From Rubrolithibacter danxiaensis (lineage in GTDB: Bacteria > Bacteroidota > Bacteroidia > Sphingobacteriales > Sphingobacteriaceae): DNA of 64,000 nt. A model generated the notes under the pieces. The model saw nothing but the letters and a program-made list of their open reading frames with translations, was not told where the DNA came from and did not search any database. The stretch is from NCBI RefSeq assembly GCF_047272945.1, contig NZ_JBKOPS010000006.1, positions 1 to 64,000 of the forward strand. Reading direction: 5' to 3'. Positions 17,521 through 25,105 of this stretch are shown piece after piece. A program made the position numbers and the translations under genes. The stretch's first letter is position 1; the number at the start of each line of letters is the position of its first letter.

Positions 17521-18216
17521 ATGGAAGGAGTCAAATCATTTGCCGAATCTTTCAAAGAATTTATCTGGGATATCGTCGGCTACTTCGTTCCCGGTTTATA
17601 TCTACTGATCATCTTGTCCATCTGTATAGATGCTAATTACTTTTATCAAAGCAAATTTCTTAGCCTGTCCGATAAGGAAGTCTCTTTAGGAATCTATTTT
17701 ATAGCTTACATCCTTGGATATGTTATCTACGGGTTAAGCGAGATCAAAGAAAAATGGTTAGGCGATCGCTCCTATACGAAAAAGAAAGAAGCAGAAGTTA
17801 AAGGCCGGGACACCTATGCTAATGCCGTATCGATTATGGAAACACGCCTTTTACCTTTGATCAATCGTCAAGTAAATCTCCGTTCTGTTCGTGAGGCCCG
17901 TAATCTGGCGATGAGTACAGCCCCTGAAGCCGATCAAAAGGTCTATACCTTCATGTTTAGATCGGAATTATCCAGACATATCGCTAATGTTTCGGCCATT
18001 ATCGCTGTGACCGGTCTTTTAAGCTCCTTAATGCATATTTGGTTCACCTTCCCGCCTGCAATTAAGACAGACGCTCATACGGTGACCCTGTACATACTAT
18101 TGTTGCTTAGCTACTTTTTCTTACGCGAGACACGTAATCGTTTTTACGCCATTGCCATAGGTCTTCCATTTTCTATATTTTTATCCAAACAATTATCACA
18201 TGCATCACAAGCCTAA
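17521..18216 (+). CDS. Four-helix membrane protein of the defence operon, unknown family
   Basis: A 231-residue membrane protein. Helices are predicted by eye at about 18-37 (IVGYFVPGLYLLIILSICI), 55-72 (SLGIYFIAYILGYVIYG), 153-174 and 186-203. A charged cytoplasmic loop of ~80 residues lies between the second and third helices. I do not recognise the family. It begins 12 bp after the sspD-like stop and its 3' end overlaps the next gene by 17 bp, so the two are probably made together. Membrane proteins paired with a nucleotide-processing protein in defence islands are often effectors that damage the membrane when signalled. That is a hypothesis here. Such a gene is not part of the sspBCD-sspE loci known to me. 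Confidence 0.7.
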   Translation: MEGVKSFAESFKEFIWDIVGYFVPGLYLLIILSICIDANYFYQSKFLSLSDKEVSLGIYFIAYILGYVIYGLSEIKEKWLGDRSYTKKKEAEVKGRDTYANAVSIMETRLLPLINRQVNLRSVREARNLAMSTAPEADQKVYTFMFRSELSRHIANVSAIIAVTGLLSSLMHIWFTFPPAIKTDAHTVTLYILLLLSYFFLRETRNRFYAIAIGLPFSIFLSKQLSHASQA

Positions 18217-18622
18217 AGTATTTCTCTCGGGAGGTTTCCGTAGCAATTGGCAAAAGAGCGTTATCGACCAAGTCGGTGACGATTTCATTTTTTTTAACCC
18301 AAGAGAACACGGCTTGAACGACCCAGGAAGTTATACCGTTTGGGATATCCATTTCGTAAAAGAATGTAATATTTTATTCGCTTACATGGAAAAGACCAAC
18401 CCCTCTGGGTATGGATTAGCATTTGAAGCAGGTTTGGCTTTAGGCCTAAATAAGACCATTATTTTGGTTGACGAACGCTCAGAAAAAGATCCCTCATTCG
18501 AGAACTACTTTCAGATCGTTCGGCATTCTTCAGCAATGGTATTTAACAACCTTGCAGATGGAATAGCCCTATTACAACGATTTTCGCATGCTGACCAAAA
18601 TGATCTTTCGACGCGCTATTAG
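18200..18622 (+). CDS. Nucleoside 2-deoxyribosyltransferase-like protein
   Basis: A 140-residue Rossmann-like protein similar to nucleoside 2-deoxyribosyltransferases. It starts with a strand and glycine turn (VFLSGGF, 7-13), has a conserved Asp in VWDIHFVKECNILFAYME (D49), and carries the catalytic-type Glu in GYGLAFEAGLALGL (E76). The strand KTIILVDE closes the core. Enzymes of this fold cleave N-glycosidic bonds through a covalent Glu intermediate. Relatives in defence and signalling contexts can act on nucleotides or NAD-like molecules. The start overlaps the membrane protein gene by 17 bp. A role as sensor or signal-producing enzyme for that membrane protein is inferred. The substrate is unknown. 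Confidence 0.72.
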   Translation: MHHKPKVFLSGGFRSNWQKSVIDQVGDDFIFFNPREHGLNDPGSYTVWDIHFVKECNILFAYMEKTNPSGYGLAFEAGLALGLNKTIILVDERSEKDPSFENYFQIVRHSSAMVFNNLADGIALLQRFSHADQNDLSTRY

Positions 18623-18650
18623 TTAACCTTACGACATCCAAACACTTTAC

Positions 18651-20960
18651 ATGATCACAATTGATAATGCCTTTAATACCGAGAATCGAAGCGTTTTTGA
18701 ATATTACCAACGCCCCGGTGTCGGCTTCTACATACCGTTATACCAGCGTGAGTACAGCTGGGACTTCGACAACATCGGACAACTACTCGAAGATATCGCT
18801 AAAGGGATCGAAAATGTGATCGAAGATGATGACAGCGATGAGAACGAGATCCGTTTTCTTGGTACGATCATCACGGTCACTGAAGCGGATAAAAATAAAG
18901 TGCAGCCACAAGATACACGTGCCTTGCCTTCTTCTATTGAAAAAGTTATTGACGGACAGCAGCGCTTATCTACCATATCGTTATTATCTGCATTGCTTTT
19001 CAAGCATATCGATATCAGCAAGGAACGGTTATTGAAGTCCCTAAAAAAATTCAGCGAAGAAGACCGTGAAGAATTAATCAATAACATTAACGAGATCACC
19101 CAGTTCTGGAAAGATAAGCTGAAGGATGTATTCGCTGTGGACCTCAAACGAGGTACGCCGACCTTAAAACCCAAGATCATCCGCGGTAGTGTCGATAAAT
19201 GGATCATGTCTGAAACACAGAACGAGAGCTATCGCTCAACTGTTTCCCGCTACTTGTTCGAGTTTATCGACCATTTCTTACGTGGAAAAGAATACCCCAA
19301 ATTTGACAAAGAAAGTAATGCCGGTAAAAATCTGACCATAGCTAGTAATTGGCTGAACCGGGTAGTATTTGAAGCGCATATCACTGACAATGGCTTTTGC
19401 AGCGGGTTGGAAATTATCAACAATATCAATCAGGAGAACATTTGGCAATACGACCGTTCACATTTGATCAGCCTGATCAACAGCGAAGAATTCGAAGATA
19501 AAAATTCGTTCAGTTATCAACTCACCGCCATGATACAGATCCTGGCGGTCTGCCACTACCTGTTAGATCGCTGCTGCTTCACGATCATACAGCCGGTCAA
19601 TGATGATTGGGCGTTTGATATGTTTCAATCCCTCAATGCTACAGGTACCCCATTAACTGCTATTGAGACCTTTAAGCCCTTGGTTGTCAATACTGCCAAT
19701 CTTGATGGAGGTGAATTTAAGAACTCGATAGAGAACAAATATTTTAACAAGATCGAACGTGCCTTCGAGGACATGAAAAGTGCCGCCCAAAAGAGTAAGC
19801 TCACAAACGAGCTGCTGACCTCTTTTGCCTTACCTATCGAGGGGCACAAGTTAGCGACTCACTTCAGTTCGCAAAGGAAGTGGCTAGAGAAAATTTATCA
19901 GAAACGCTTGGCTGGCTCAGATGCCAAACGGGACTTCATTAAATTTTTTGGCAACTACTCCGAATTTTACGATGAGATCTGGAACAACTACCGAGCAGAC
20001 GGCGATATGCCGATCCGCTCATTGATCGGTACATCTGACGCCGACCTGGTATCATTATTAATTCTTTTCCTAAAAGAAAGTAACCATAAGATGTCCATTA
20101 CCATGCTGGCCAGCTTTTACAGCAATATGGTAGAAGGAAAAGAAGAGTCGGTCGCGAATTTCAGCAATGCTGTCAAAGCGATATCAGCCTTTTACATCCT
20201 TTGGAGATCAGCCTATGGTAACGGCGGCCTGGACGATGCCTACCGCACCTTCTTTAAAGGTTCCAAGCAAGGCCTTGAGCCCCACCAATGGATCGAAAGC
20301 AGGGATTTTAATTTATCAGAACTTAAAACGTATTTACAACAGGTCTTAGCCGGACGAGAGATCACGGACAGAAATAGCTGGCTTGCCAAAGCATTGCCAT
20401 TTTGCAGGTATGATAACTCCACCACCATTGTGAAGTTCGCGCTTTATAACGCCGCACACGATACTATTCCGAATACCGACCAGAAGGGGGTGATGAAAGC
20501 AGCGACCCCGCATTCAGCACCTTTCCTTCGGTTATCGCAATGGAAAAACCCTGATTTTCAAACGATAGAACATATCGCACCTGAACGTTCAGAAGGCGAT
20601 TGGAGTACCAGCTTGTATGGCCTGGATAAACTGTACCACTCTGTAGGCAACCTTACTCTGCTACCTAATGGTGTAAATATCAGCGCTAGTAACAGAGGCT
20701 GGAAAGAAAAGGTACTTTATTACAAGCACCTCAGCGAACAGGATATTGACAAGCTGGTTGAACTGGCCAATAAAGCCAAAGCAGCAGGGATCGAGTTAGC
20801 TGAAAATACCGTTAAGATGTTGCAAGGTTCTAACTATTCCTCCCATATTGCACACATTTTAACCTATGAAGATGCAGAATGGAATGCTGAGATCGTTCAA
20901 AAACGTGCCAAAAAGATCTTGGAATTATTATGGGACAGGATCGCACCCTGGATATTTTAA
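18651..20960 (+). CDS. sspE: DUF262-DUF1524 protein, SspE-like phosphorothioate-sensing effector
   Basis: A 769-residue protein of the GmrSD/SspE type. The N-terminal DUF262 domain has YIPLYQREYSW (~27-37) and the nucleotide-binding motif VIDGQQRLSTISLL (~99-112). The C-terminal DUF1524 His-Me nuclease has EHIAPE (~640), then VGNLTLLPNGVNISASNRGW (~663-682). In the known Ssp system SspE senses phosphorothioated host DNA, its NTPase is stimulated, and it nicks invading unmodified DNA. Proximity to sspBCD-like genes supports SspE over a GmrSD enzyme against glucosylated phage DNA. The gene starts 28 bp after the transferase-like gene, so the inserted pair and sspE share the transcript. A strong terminator follows. 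Confidence 0.82.
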   Translation: MITIDNAFNTENRSVFEYYQRPGVGFYIPLYQREYSWDFDNIGQLLEDIAKGIENVIEDDDSDENEIRFLGTIITVTEADKNKVQPQDTRALPSSIEKVIDGQQRLSTISLLSALLFKHIDISKERLLKSLKKFSEEDREELINNINEITQFWKDKLKDVFAVDLKRGTPTLKPKIIRGSVDKWIMSETQNESYRSTVSRYLFEFIDHFLRGKEYPKFDKESNAGKNLTIASNWLNRVVFEAHITDNGFCSGLEIINNINQENIWQYDRSHLISLINSEEFEDKNSFSYQLTAMIQILAVCHYLLDRCCFTIIQPVNDDWAFDMFQSLNATGTPLTAIETFKPLVVNTANLDGGEFKNSIENKYFNKIERAFEDMKSAAQKSKLTNELLTSFALPIEGHKLATHFSSQRKWLEKIYQKRLAGSDAKRDFIKFFGNYSEFYDEIWNNYRADGDMPIRSLIGTSDADLVSLLILFLKESNHKMSITMLASFYSNMVEGKEESVANFSNAVKAISAFYILWRSAYGNGGLDDAYRTFFKGSKQGLEPHQWIESRDFNLSELKTYLQQVLAGREITDRNSWLAKALPFCRYDNSTTIVKFALYNAAHDTIPNTDQKGVMKAATPHSAPFLRLSQWKNPDFQTIEHIAPERSEGDWSTSLYGLDKLYHSVGNLTLLPNGVNISASNRGWKEKVLYYKHLSEQDIDKLVELANKAKAAGIELAENTVKMLQGSNYSSHIAHILTYEDAEWNAEIVQKRAKKILELLWDRIAPWIF

Positions 20961-20975
20961 ATAATTAACTCTCAA

Positions 20976-21016
20976 AACAAAGCCCAGTGAAACTTGTTCA
21001 CTGGGCTTTGTTTTTG
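20976..21016 (+). terminator. Rho-independent terminator of the ssp operon
   Basis: Perfect 16-bp arms AACAAAGCCCAGTGAA / TTCACTGGGCTTTGTT around the loop ACTTG, followed by a T run. It starts 15 bp after the sspE-like stop and separates that operon from the DndB-like gene. Confidence 0.92.
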
Positions 21017-21060
21017 GCTTGGTATAATAGGTAGTTTTCTTAAACAGAAGATAAAATTAA

Positions 21061-21118
21061 AAATGTTTTGCAAAAACATTTGGATATTAAAAAAATGATT
21101 CGAATATTTGTTTTCGAA
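21061..21118. promoter_or_regulatory. Dyads in the promoter region of the DndB-like gene
   Basis: Two symmetric elements lie in the 150 bp before the gene at 21167. The first is AAATGTTTT GCA AAAACATTT (21061-21081), a 9-bp inverted repeat. The second is two TTCGAA palindromes at 21099-21104 and 21113-21118. Neither is followed by a T run in the right place for a terminator. In dnd systems DndB can regulate its own locus, so these are candidate operators. Confidence 0.4.
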
Positions 21119-21166
21119 AAACATATTAGTTAAAGATCGAAGTGTTCAAAAACAAAATTATAAAGT

Positions 21167-22468
21167 ATGGCCATTGTATCACCAGCATTAAGAGGGCAAA
21201 TGGGAACCACGGAGTACTACCTTTCCAAGATGGTGGTCCGCGAGTTACTCCAGGGAGTTAGCCCAGCTCAAGACTATCATGAATGGTGGAGAGATCTTCC
21301 TCCACACGAACGCATGCAGCGCGACGCGAACCTCAAACGCGTAAAAGATCAGATAGCACCTTACCTAGCCAAGTCAAAAGACCGTTTTTTTGGTTCTATT
21401 ATCGTCTTGGTTTACGAAGGTGAACTCATTTTTGAAAGCCTTATCAAAGATTTTAAGTTCAATTTGCCGCGCGCCTATAAAAGTCAAGCAGAAGATATCG
21501 GTTTTATCACCATCGATGGTGGAAAGCTATTAGTGTTGGATGGTCAACACCGTTGGTACGGTTTAAAAAGTGTGATGCAAGGAGAGGTCGAAGGCAGTGA
21601 AAGTAGTCAGGTCGCCACGGACGAGGTCAGCGTGATCTTCATCAAGCACGAGTCTGACGAGAAGACCCGACGCATTTTTAACAAGGTGAACCGATATGCA
21701 AAATCAACAAGCCGTGGTGACAATATCCTTACTAGCGAGGATGATGGTATCGCCATAGTGACCAGAAGATTGGTATATCAACCTATCGGCCCATTCTATT
21801 CAGGCGTTAAAATGAACGAGGAGGGTTTGGTGACCTGGAAACACAATACGCTTGCTCCCCGCAGTAAAAGTATCACCACCTTAAGCGCGCTGTATGAAAT
21901 AACCGAGATCATTTTAAAGTTAAATAGCTGTTTTGAAAACTTCACTGAAAAAGAGACGATCAACCGACCCTCTGACGAAGAACTAGATGAAGCTACCGGT
22001 ATCGTGGTCGATTTCTGGAATGAGCTATTTGAACAATTCATCCCCTTCAAACAAGTTGTTGATGGTGCTAAACCCGCTAATATACCGAACATGCGTTTGG
22101 AAGGTTCACCGTATTCACTGTTATTTAAACCAGCAGGGCAGATCGCGTTCGTGGATGGCCTGGTTGATGCCATCCTACGTTCAGGACTTCATCTAAGCAC
22201 GGTGATCGAACGTGCTAACAAACGTACTTGGAGTATGAATGATAGCCACTGGACCAATGTGATTATCAATTTGAACAAGTCTATCATAGCCAGCCCTGAT
22301 GCGCGTGAGCGGGCTAAACAGCTTACGGCCTATTTGCTCGTTGGCGATAAGATGAAAAAATCGGAGATTAAAGAGATAAAATACAATTACAATATTGTTA
22401 ACGGTATCGATATAGATAATCTACAGACAGACCAGAAAGTATTAGAACTGCCAGAATTGGCATTATAA
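21167..22468 (+). CDS. dndB: DGQHR-domain protein, DndB-like
   Basis: A 433-residue protein of the DndB/DGQHR family. The signature GGKLLVLDGQHRWYGLKSV is at about 118-136, followed by VSVIFIKHESDEKTRRIFNKVN and a long helical C-terminus. DndB in dnd loci is dispensable for sulfur insertion and affects expression and modification density. Here it stands alone behind its own leader, between the ssp-like operon and the CBASS genes. A DndB homologue beside an Ssp-type core is unusual, because Dnd (double-strand) and Ssp (single-strand) systems are normally described separately. It may regulate the ssp genes, or have a ParB-like nucleotide-dependent role like the related DUF262 domain; both are inference. 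Confidence 0.8.
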   Translation: MAIVSPALRGQMGTTEYYLSKMVVRELLQGVSPAQDYHEWWRDLPPHERMQRDANLKRVKDQIAPYLAKSKDRFFGSIIVLVYEGELIFESLIKDFKFNLPRAYKSQAEDIGFITIDGGKLLVLDGQHRWYGLKSVMQGEVEGSESSQVATDEVSVIFIKHESDEKTRRIFNKVNRYAKSTSRGDNILTSEDDGIAIVTRRLVYQPIGPFYSGVKMNEEGLVTWKHNTLAPRSKSITTLSALYEITEIILKLNSCFENFTEKETINRPSDEELDEATGIVVDFWNELFEQFIPFKQVVDGAKPANIPNMRLEGSPYSLLFKPAGQIAFVDGLVDAILRSGLHLSTVIERANKRTWSMNDSHWTNVIINLNKSIIASPDARERAKQLTAYLLVGDKMKKSEIKEIKYNYNIVNGIDIDNLQTDQKVLELPELAL

Positions 22469-22735
22469 AGAAAAAGAAACAACCCGATTAGATCCGACCC
22501 CTTTCAGGTTGTTAAGTGTGTCAAGTTAAACAGGGGGATATGATCCCGACATGCTTGTATGACGACATTGTTGTGTTAATAACGCAGTAAACATACAAAA
22601 ATTTTGAAAAATCAAATTTTGTAGGCTTACTCATTTCATACTTCTCTTCCTGTTACCGGAGATTTCCTGCCGAGCAAATGGAGTTTTACCATCAACAATT
22701 GATTGGTACAGGCATCTGTACCAGGAGGAGAACGT
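22469..22735 (+). promoter_or_regulatory. CBASS leader with hairpin and strong Shine-Dalgarno
   Basis: A 267-bp gene-free region. It has a 7-bp inverted repeat AACAACC/GGTTGTT at 22478-22513 with no T run, an AT-rich stretch near 22598-22622, and a perfect hairpin at 22704-22723 (TGGTACAG, GCAT, CTGTACCA). The hairpin runs straight into AGGAGGAG at 22723-22730, five bases before the ATG at 22736. The overlap of stem and ribosome-binding site suggests translation can be gated. Confidence 0.55.
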
Positions 22736-23713
22736 ATGCAACTTACGAACACCGAACTTAAGCGCTTTGTCCGCCGCATCAAACTTAAGCGAGCGAACAT
22801 GGGCAAGTACCGTGACCAGCTGACACATCTGAAAGAAAAGCTGGAGAAAAAAATGAAAGAGGATGAGCGGAACGCCATCCGGGTAACTAAATTTATTATT
22901 GCCGGATCATGGAAGAAACACACCATCCTGCGCCGCACGGGGGATCACCCTGTCGATATCGATCTGGTATTGTATGTGGAAGGAGATGAGAACCTTGCAA
23001 AGGACCTTAAAAAGCTCCATGACTTCGTGTACGAGTATCTTACAGCGATCTATCCCACTAAGGATATCGAACGTGATGTGGACGTGGAGGGAAATACCAA
23101 GTCCATTAAGATTAAATTTATTGGCTCTGGCCTAGAGGTTGATATCGTACCGGTAGTACCACTAGACAAACCTGCCAGTTATGAACTGCAACCACAGCGG
23201 GGCGGCGGAGGTAAATATATTACCAGTGTTAGCGGGCAATTGGCCTTTGCTTGCGCACGCTACAGCGCCAACCACTCCTATAATGCTATTGTGCGCTGCC
23301 TCAAGTGGTGGCGTAACTTTAAAGAGCTCAAACCTGAGCTATCCTCGTTTACGATCGAGTTGATCGTTGCTCACCTTGACCTGCAAGAAGGCATTGAGAC
23401 CAATATCGAAGAGGCGATCATCCGCTTCTTTAGAGTGGTCAGTGGCTCTAATTTCCCCGTGATCAACTTTAAGGGAGCGATCAACCAAATTCCTGCTTTT
23501 GGCACACCTGTGTTTGTTGCCGATCCCACTAATAACGACAATAATGCCGCAAAGAAGCTGGACGAGAGTAGTTGGCAAAACGTCAGACAGGAAGCCAATG
23601 AAGCCTTTGAAGCGTTGAATTATGCGCAGAGCATAAACACCCAAGGAGCGACCATCGATGAATGGAAAACAGTTTTTGGTCCAAGTTTTAACATTACGGT
23701 GGAGGATCAATAA
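22736..23713 (+). CDS. CBASS CD-NTase (cyclic oligonucleotide synthase)
   Basis: A 325-residue cGAS/DncV-like nucleotidyltransferase. The pol-beta-type core has GSW at 57-59, the metal-binding pair D74 and D76 in HPVDIDLVLYV, and the third acid D136 in GLEVDIVPVVP. A helical C-terminal domain follows. I chose ATG 22736 over upstream codons because a full AGGAGGAG lies five bases before it. Once activated, such enzymes make a cyclic di- or trinucleotide that switches on the effector. Coupling to HORMA and TRIP13 genes marks the type III class, where HORMA binding activates the synthase. The clade and product cannot be settled by eye. Its stop overlaps the HORMA start by one base. Confidence 0.9.
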   Translation: MQLTNTELKRFVRRIKLKRANMGKYRDQLTHLKEKLEKKMKEDERNAIRVTKFIIAGSWKKHTILRRTGDHPVDIDLVLYVEGDENLAKDLKKLHDFVYEYLTAIYPTKDIERDVDVEGNTKSIKIKFIGSGLEVDIVPVVPLDKPASYELQPQRGGGGKYITSVSGQLAFACARYSANHSYNAIVRCLKWWRNFKELKPELSSFTIELIVAHLDLQEGIETNIEEAIIRFFRVVSGSNFPVINFKGAINQIPAFGTPVFVADPTNNDNNAAKKLDESSWQNVRQEANEAFEALNYAQSINTQGATIDEWKTVFGPSFNITVEDQ

Positions 23714-24219
23714 TGTCACAAACCATCACGAACACACGGACCTATACCGTAACAGATATCCGAAAAACATTTGAAGGTTTTGAGGCTGATCTTCGAATGA
23801 TCGCCCGTCGTACCGGTAAGTGGACGCTTGATTATGCCGAGAACGTTGTTCACGACATTTTAGCCCTCGCCGAAGAAAAGTATTTGCAAGCGGTAGATAT
23901 TACACTCATGTGCAATAACGGCAGTGCTGTTCGCGCCGCGCGTTATACGGTCAATGAGGAAGGTAAGACGATCAGTAGCGAACGTCCAGGCGGTAACGAT
24001 TGGGAAAATTTCCCTGATACATATCTGGTGGTGATCACCCAATACACCACCAAATGGGCCTTGCTCGGTGCAACAGGTCAACAAAACTTTCAGCTCGAAC
24101 GATTATGGGTGAACTGGGGAGCGAGCGATATCGATACCCGTTACAGTAATCTCTCCAAACAAAGTGGCCAATTATATGGCAGCAACGGTTATGAACTTCA
24201 AAAAACAAATTTTAGATAA
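23713..24219 (+). CDS. cap7: Bacterial HORMA-domain protein (Cap7)
   Basis: A 168-residue protein with the size and pattern of bacterial HORMA proteins: N-terminal helix (TVTDIRKTFEGFEADLRMIA), a second helix AENVVHDILALAEE, then beta strands and a C-terminal safety-belt region (TTKWALLGAT...LERLWVNWGASDIDTRY). In type III CBASS the HORMA protein senses infection by binding peptide ligands in its closed form and then activates the CD-NTase. Homology is weak by eye, but its place between a CD-NTase and a TRIP13-like AAA protein makes the call strong. The start overlaps the synthase stop. The last residues have no clear closure-motif match that I can prove. Confidence 0.82.
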   Translation: MSQTITNTRTYTVTDIRKTFEGFEADLRMIARRTGKWTLDYAENVVHDILALAEEKYLQAVDITLMCNNGSAVRAARYTVNEEGKTISSERPGGNDWENFPDTYLVVITQYTTKWALLGATGQQNFQLERLWVNWGASDIDTRYSNLSKQSGQLYGSNGYELQKTNFR

Positions 24220-24222
24220 GCC

Positions 24223-25104
24223 ATGTCAATTTTCGATCATACCAAAGAACTGCCCGATCAACAGGTCAAGCAGCAAAGCAGCAGCCTTATCGGCTTCGAT
24301 AAAAAATTTAAAAGAATTTATACGAACCTCAAGCTGCTTTTAGACCAGGAAGGCTTAGCCACCTGGAGCGAGTTACATCATGATTGCCTTTTACCAGCGG
24401 TAACCCACCTGACCGACAAATACCCGCTCATTATCCTCGCAGGCGATGCAGGTACGGGTAAGACCGTTACCGCACAAGCCATTGCGGACACGATGACCCG
24501 TGAACTAAAAAAGGAAGCACATTTCCTCAAACTCAGCACGCGTGTACGTGGAGAAGGCCTGCACGGAGAAATGGGCAACCTTGTTAACAATGCCTTCCAA
24601 GAGCTCAGAAACCTGGCTGGAAAGAAAAAGCTTGCCTTTTTGCTCATCGATGAAGCCGACGCTATCGCCACGACCCGGTCTACTGGCCAAATGCACCAAG
24701 AGGAGAAAGCTGCTGTCAACACGCTTATCCAAAAGATCGATGAGATCCGTGAGCTTGGCGGCCGCGCTGTGGTATTCATGTCCACCAACCGCCTGCACTT
24801 TTTAGATGAGGCTATTGTCCGCCGTGCTGCCATCGTGCTGGAATTTGAGCGTCCTGACAGCGAAGAGCGCCAGAAATTGTTTGCCCAGGATCTTGAAGGC
24901 CTGAACCTGACCGAGGACCAGCTAGCGGAATTAGCTGCATTAACTGGCCCCGACGCCAACGACGGTTTAGGGCATTCCTTCTCAGACCTTCGCCTTAAAA
25001 TACAACCCGAAGCTATAGCCCGTTGTTACCCCGAACGCCCGCTGACCTTTGCCGTGTTAAAAGAGGTGATCAACGATGTTAAACCTAGCCCCCGGATCAA
25101 ATAA
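24223..25104 (+). CDS. cap6: TRIP13/Pch2-like AAA+ ATPase (Cap6)
   Basis: A 293-residue AAA+ protein. Walker A is GDAGTGKT at 74-81, Walker B is FLLIDEADAI at ~139-148 (D143, E144), and sensor 1 is VVFMSTNR. An arginine-rich stretch AIVRRAAIVLEF (~203) supplies the arginine finger. In type III CBASS this protein opens closed HORMA and so keeps the CD-NTase off until infection overwhelms it. The gene starts three bases after the HORMA stop. Its last codons lie one base ahead of the effector start, which completes a tight four-gene operon. The overall length fits bacterial TRIP13 proteins, which lack the long N-terminal part of eukaryotic ones. Confidence 0.9.
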   Translation: MSIFDHTKELPDQQVKQQSSSLIGFDKKFKRIYTNLKLLLDQEGLATWSELHHDCLLPAVTHLTDKYPLIILAGDAGTGKTVTAQAIADTMTRELKKEAHFLKLSTRVRGEGLHGEMGNLVNNAFQELRNLAGKKKLAFLLIDEADAIATTRSTGQMHQEEKAAVNTLIQKIDEIRELGGRAVVFMSTNRLHFLDEAIVRRAAIVLEFERPDSEERQKLFAQDLEGLNLTEDQLAELAALTGPDANDGLGHSFSDLRLKIQPEAIARCYPERPLTFAVLKEVINDVKPSPRIK

Positions 25105-25105
25105 C

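Noticed and set aside
22478..22513. Inverted repeat after the DndB-like gene as a terminator
   Set aside because: Arms are only 7 bp with a 22-base loop and no T run follows, so it is weak as a Rho-independent terminator.
24378..24959. 193-codon minus-strand open frame opposite the TRIP13-like gene
   Set aside because: The product is rich in Ser and Arg with no domain, and the plus-strand frame carries all AAA+ motifs; it is a shadow frame.
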